Shown: positions 63,979 to 64,000 of the stretch, one piece after another | Layout of the letters: each line of letters begins with the position of its first letter | Numbering within the stretch: position 1 is the first letter of the stretch | Assembly: GCF_963678635.1 (NCBI RefSeq) | Contig: NC_087063.1 | Span: 43,476,759 to 43,540,758, forward strand | Direction of reading: 5' to 3' | From: Symsagittifera roscoffensis | Taxonomy: Eukaryota > Xenacoelomorpha > Acoela > Convolutidae | DNA length: 64,000 nt | Notes under the pieces: generated by a model | Told to the model about the DNA's origin: nothing | Seen by the model: the letters and a program-made list of their open reading frames with translations, nothing else | The model's database searches: none | Made by a program: the position numbers and the translations under genes

Positions 63979-64000
63979 CGTTGGGGCTCTGTGGTTCTGA

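Noticed and set aside
1..64000. tRNA or rRNA genes
   Set aside because: I saw no cloverleaf with conserved A and B box words and no rRNA-like segment. The tRNA-like matches are only the retroelement primer sites.

Overview
This is a stretch of a eukaryotic, almost certainly invertebrate animal, nuclear genome in which mobile elements have inserted into one another. The evidence is AT-rich spacer DNA, spliceosomal introns (one candidate is only 38 nt with a TTTTTGCAG acceptor), Ty3/gypsy and non-LTR retroelements, and a Polinton/Maverick with adenovirus-like virion genes. Nothing looks bacterial. The exact phylum cannot be read from the sequence. The short intron would fit a compact invertebrate such as a nematode or tardigrade, but that is inference.

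Region by region. (1) 1-7.7 kb, + strand: two tandem, decayed copies of the 3' part of one Ty3/gypsy pol gene (end of RT, RNase H, integrase, C-terminal tail) with no LTR between them. Both have lost the integrase catalytic Glu. (2) 8.3-11.5 kb, + strand: GC-richer reading frames including a coiled coil and an SGNH/GDSL-hydrolase-like domain, probably the 5' half of a retroelement. (3) 11.5-16.9 kb: two decayed copies of one RTE-like LINE arranged head to head, with about six ~215-bp tandem monomers where the 5' UTR would be. (4) 16.9-36.4 kb: mostly a minus-strand, tandemly duplicated multi-exon host gene family (exons for a secreted or membrane protein, three conserved C-terminal transmembrane ends, four ~1-kb repeats with a VWA-like exon). 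It is interrupted by a non-LTR RT fragment and by a very young Ty3/gypsy element at 19,464-26,584 (259-bp LTRs differing at one position, 5-bp target-site duplication GCGAT).

(5) 37.6-62.4 kb: a second Ty3/gypsy element on the minus strand (LTRs of 216 and 218 bp, target-site duplication GTAT). Its pol C-terminal tail is split by an 18,571-bp Polinton at 38,190-56,760 (target-site duplication TACGAG, terminal inverted repeats of 214 and 263 bp). (6) 62.4-64 kb: flanking DNA with more RTE-like LINE remnants.

The Polinton carries the expected set. On its left half, minus strand, are a C2H2 zinc-finger region and protein-primed-type DNA polymerase B, plus an unknown ORF. On its right half, plus strand, are a PC4-like ORF, unknown ORFs, an exonuclease-like ORF, a two-span membrane protein, the packaging ATPase, small conserved ORFs, a retroviral-type integrase, the minor capsid protein, a basic pVI/pX-like protein, the double-jelly-roll major capsid protein and an adenain-like protease. 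At least 20 stops or frameshifts show that this copy is dead, although the ATPase, membrane protein, basic protein and protease frames are still open. Lesions are described by position only.
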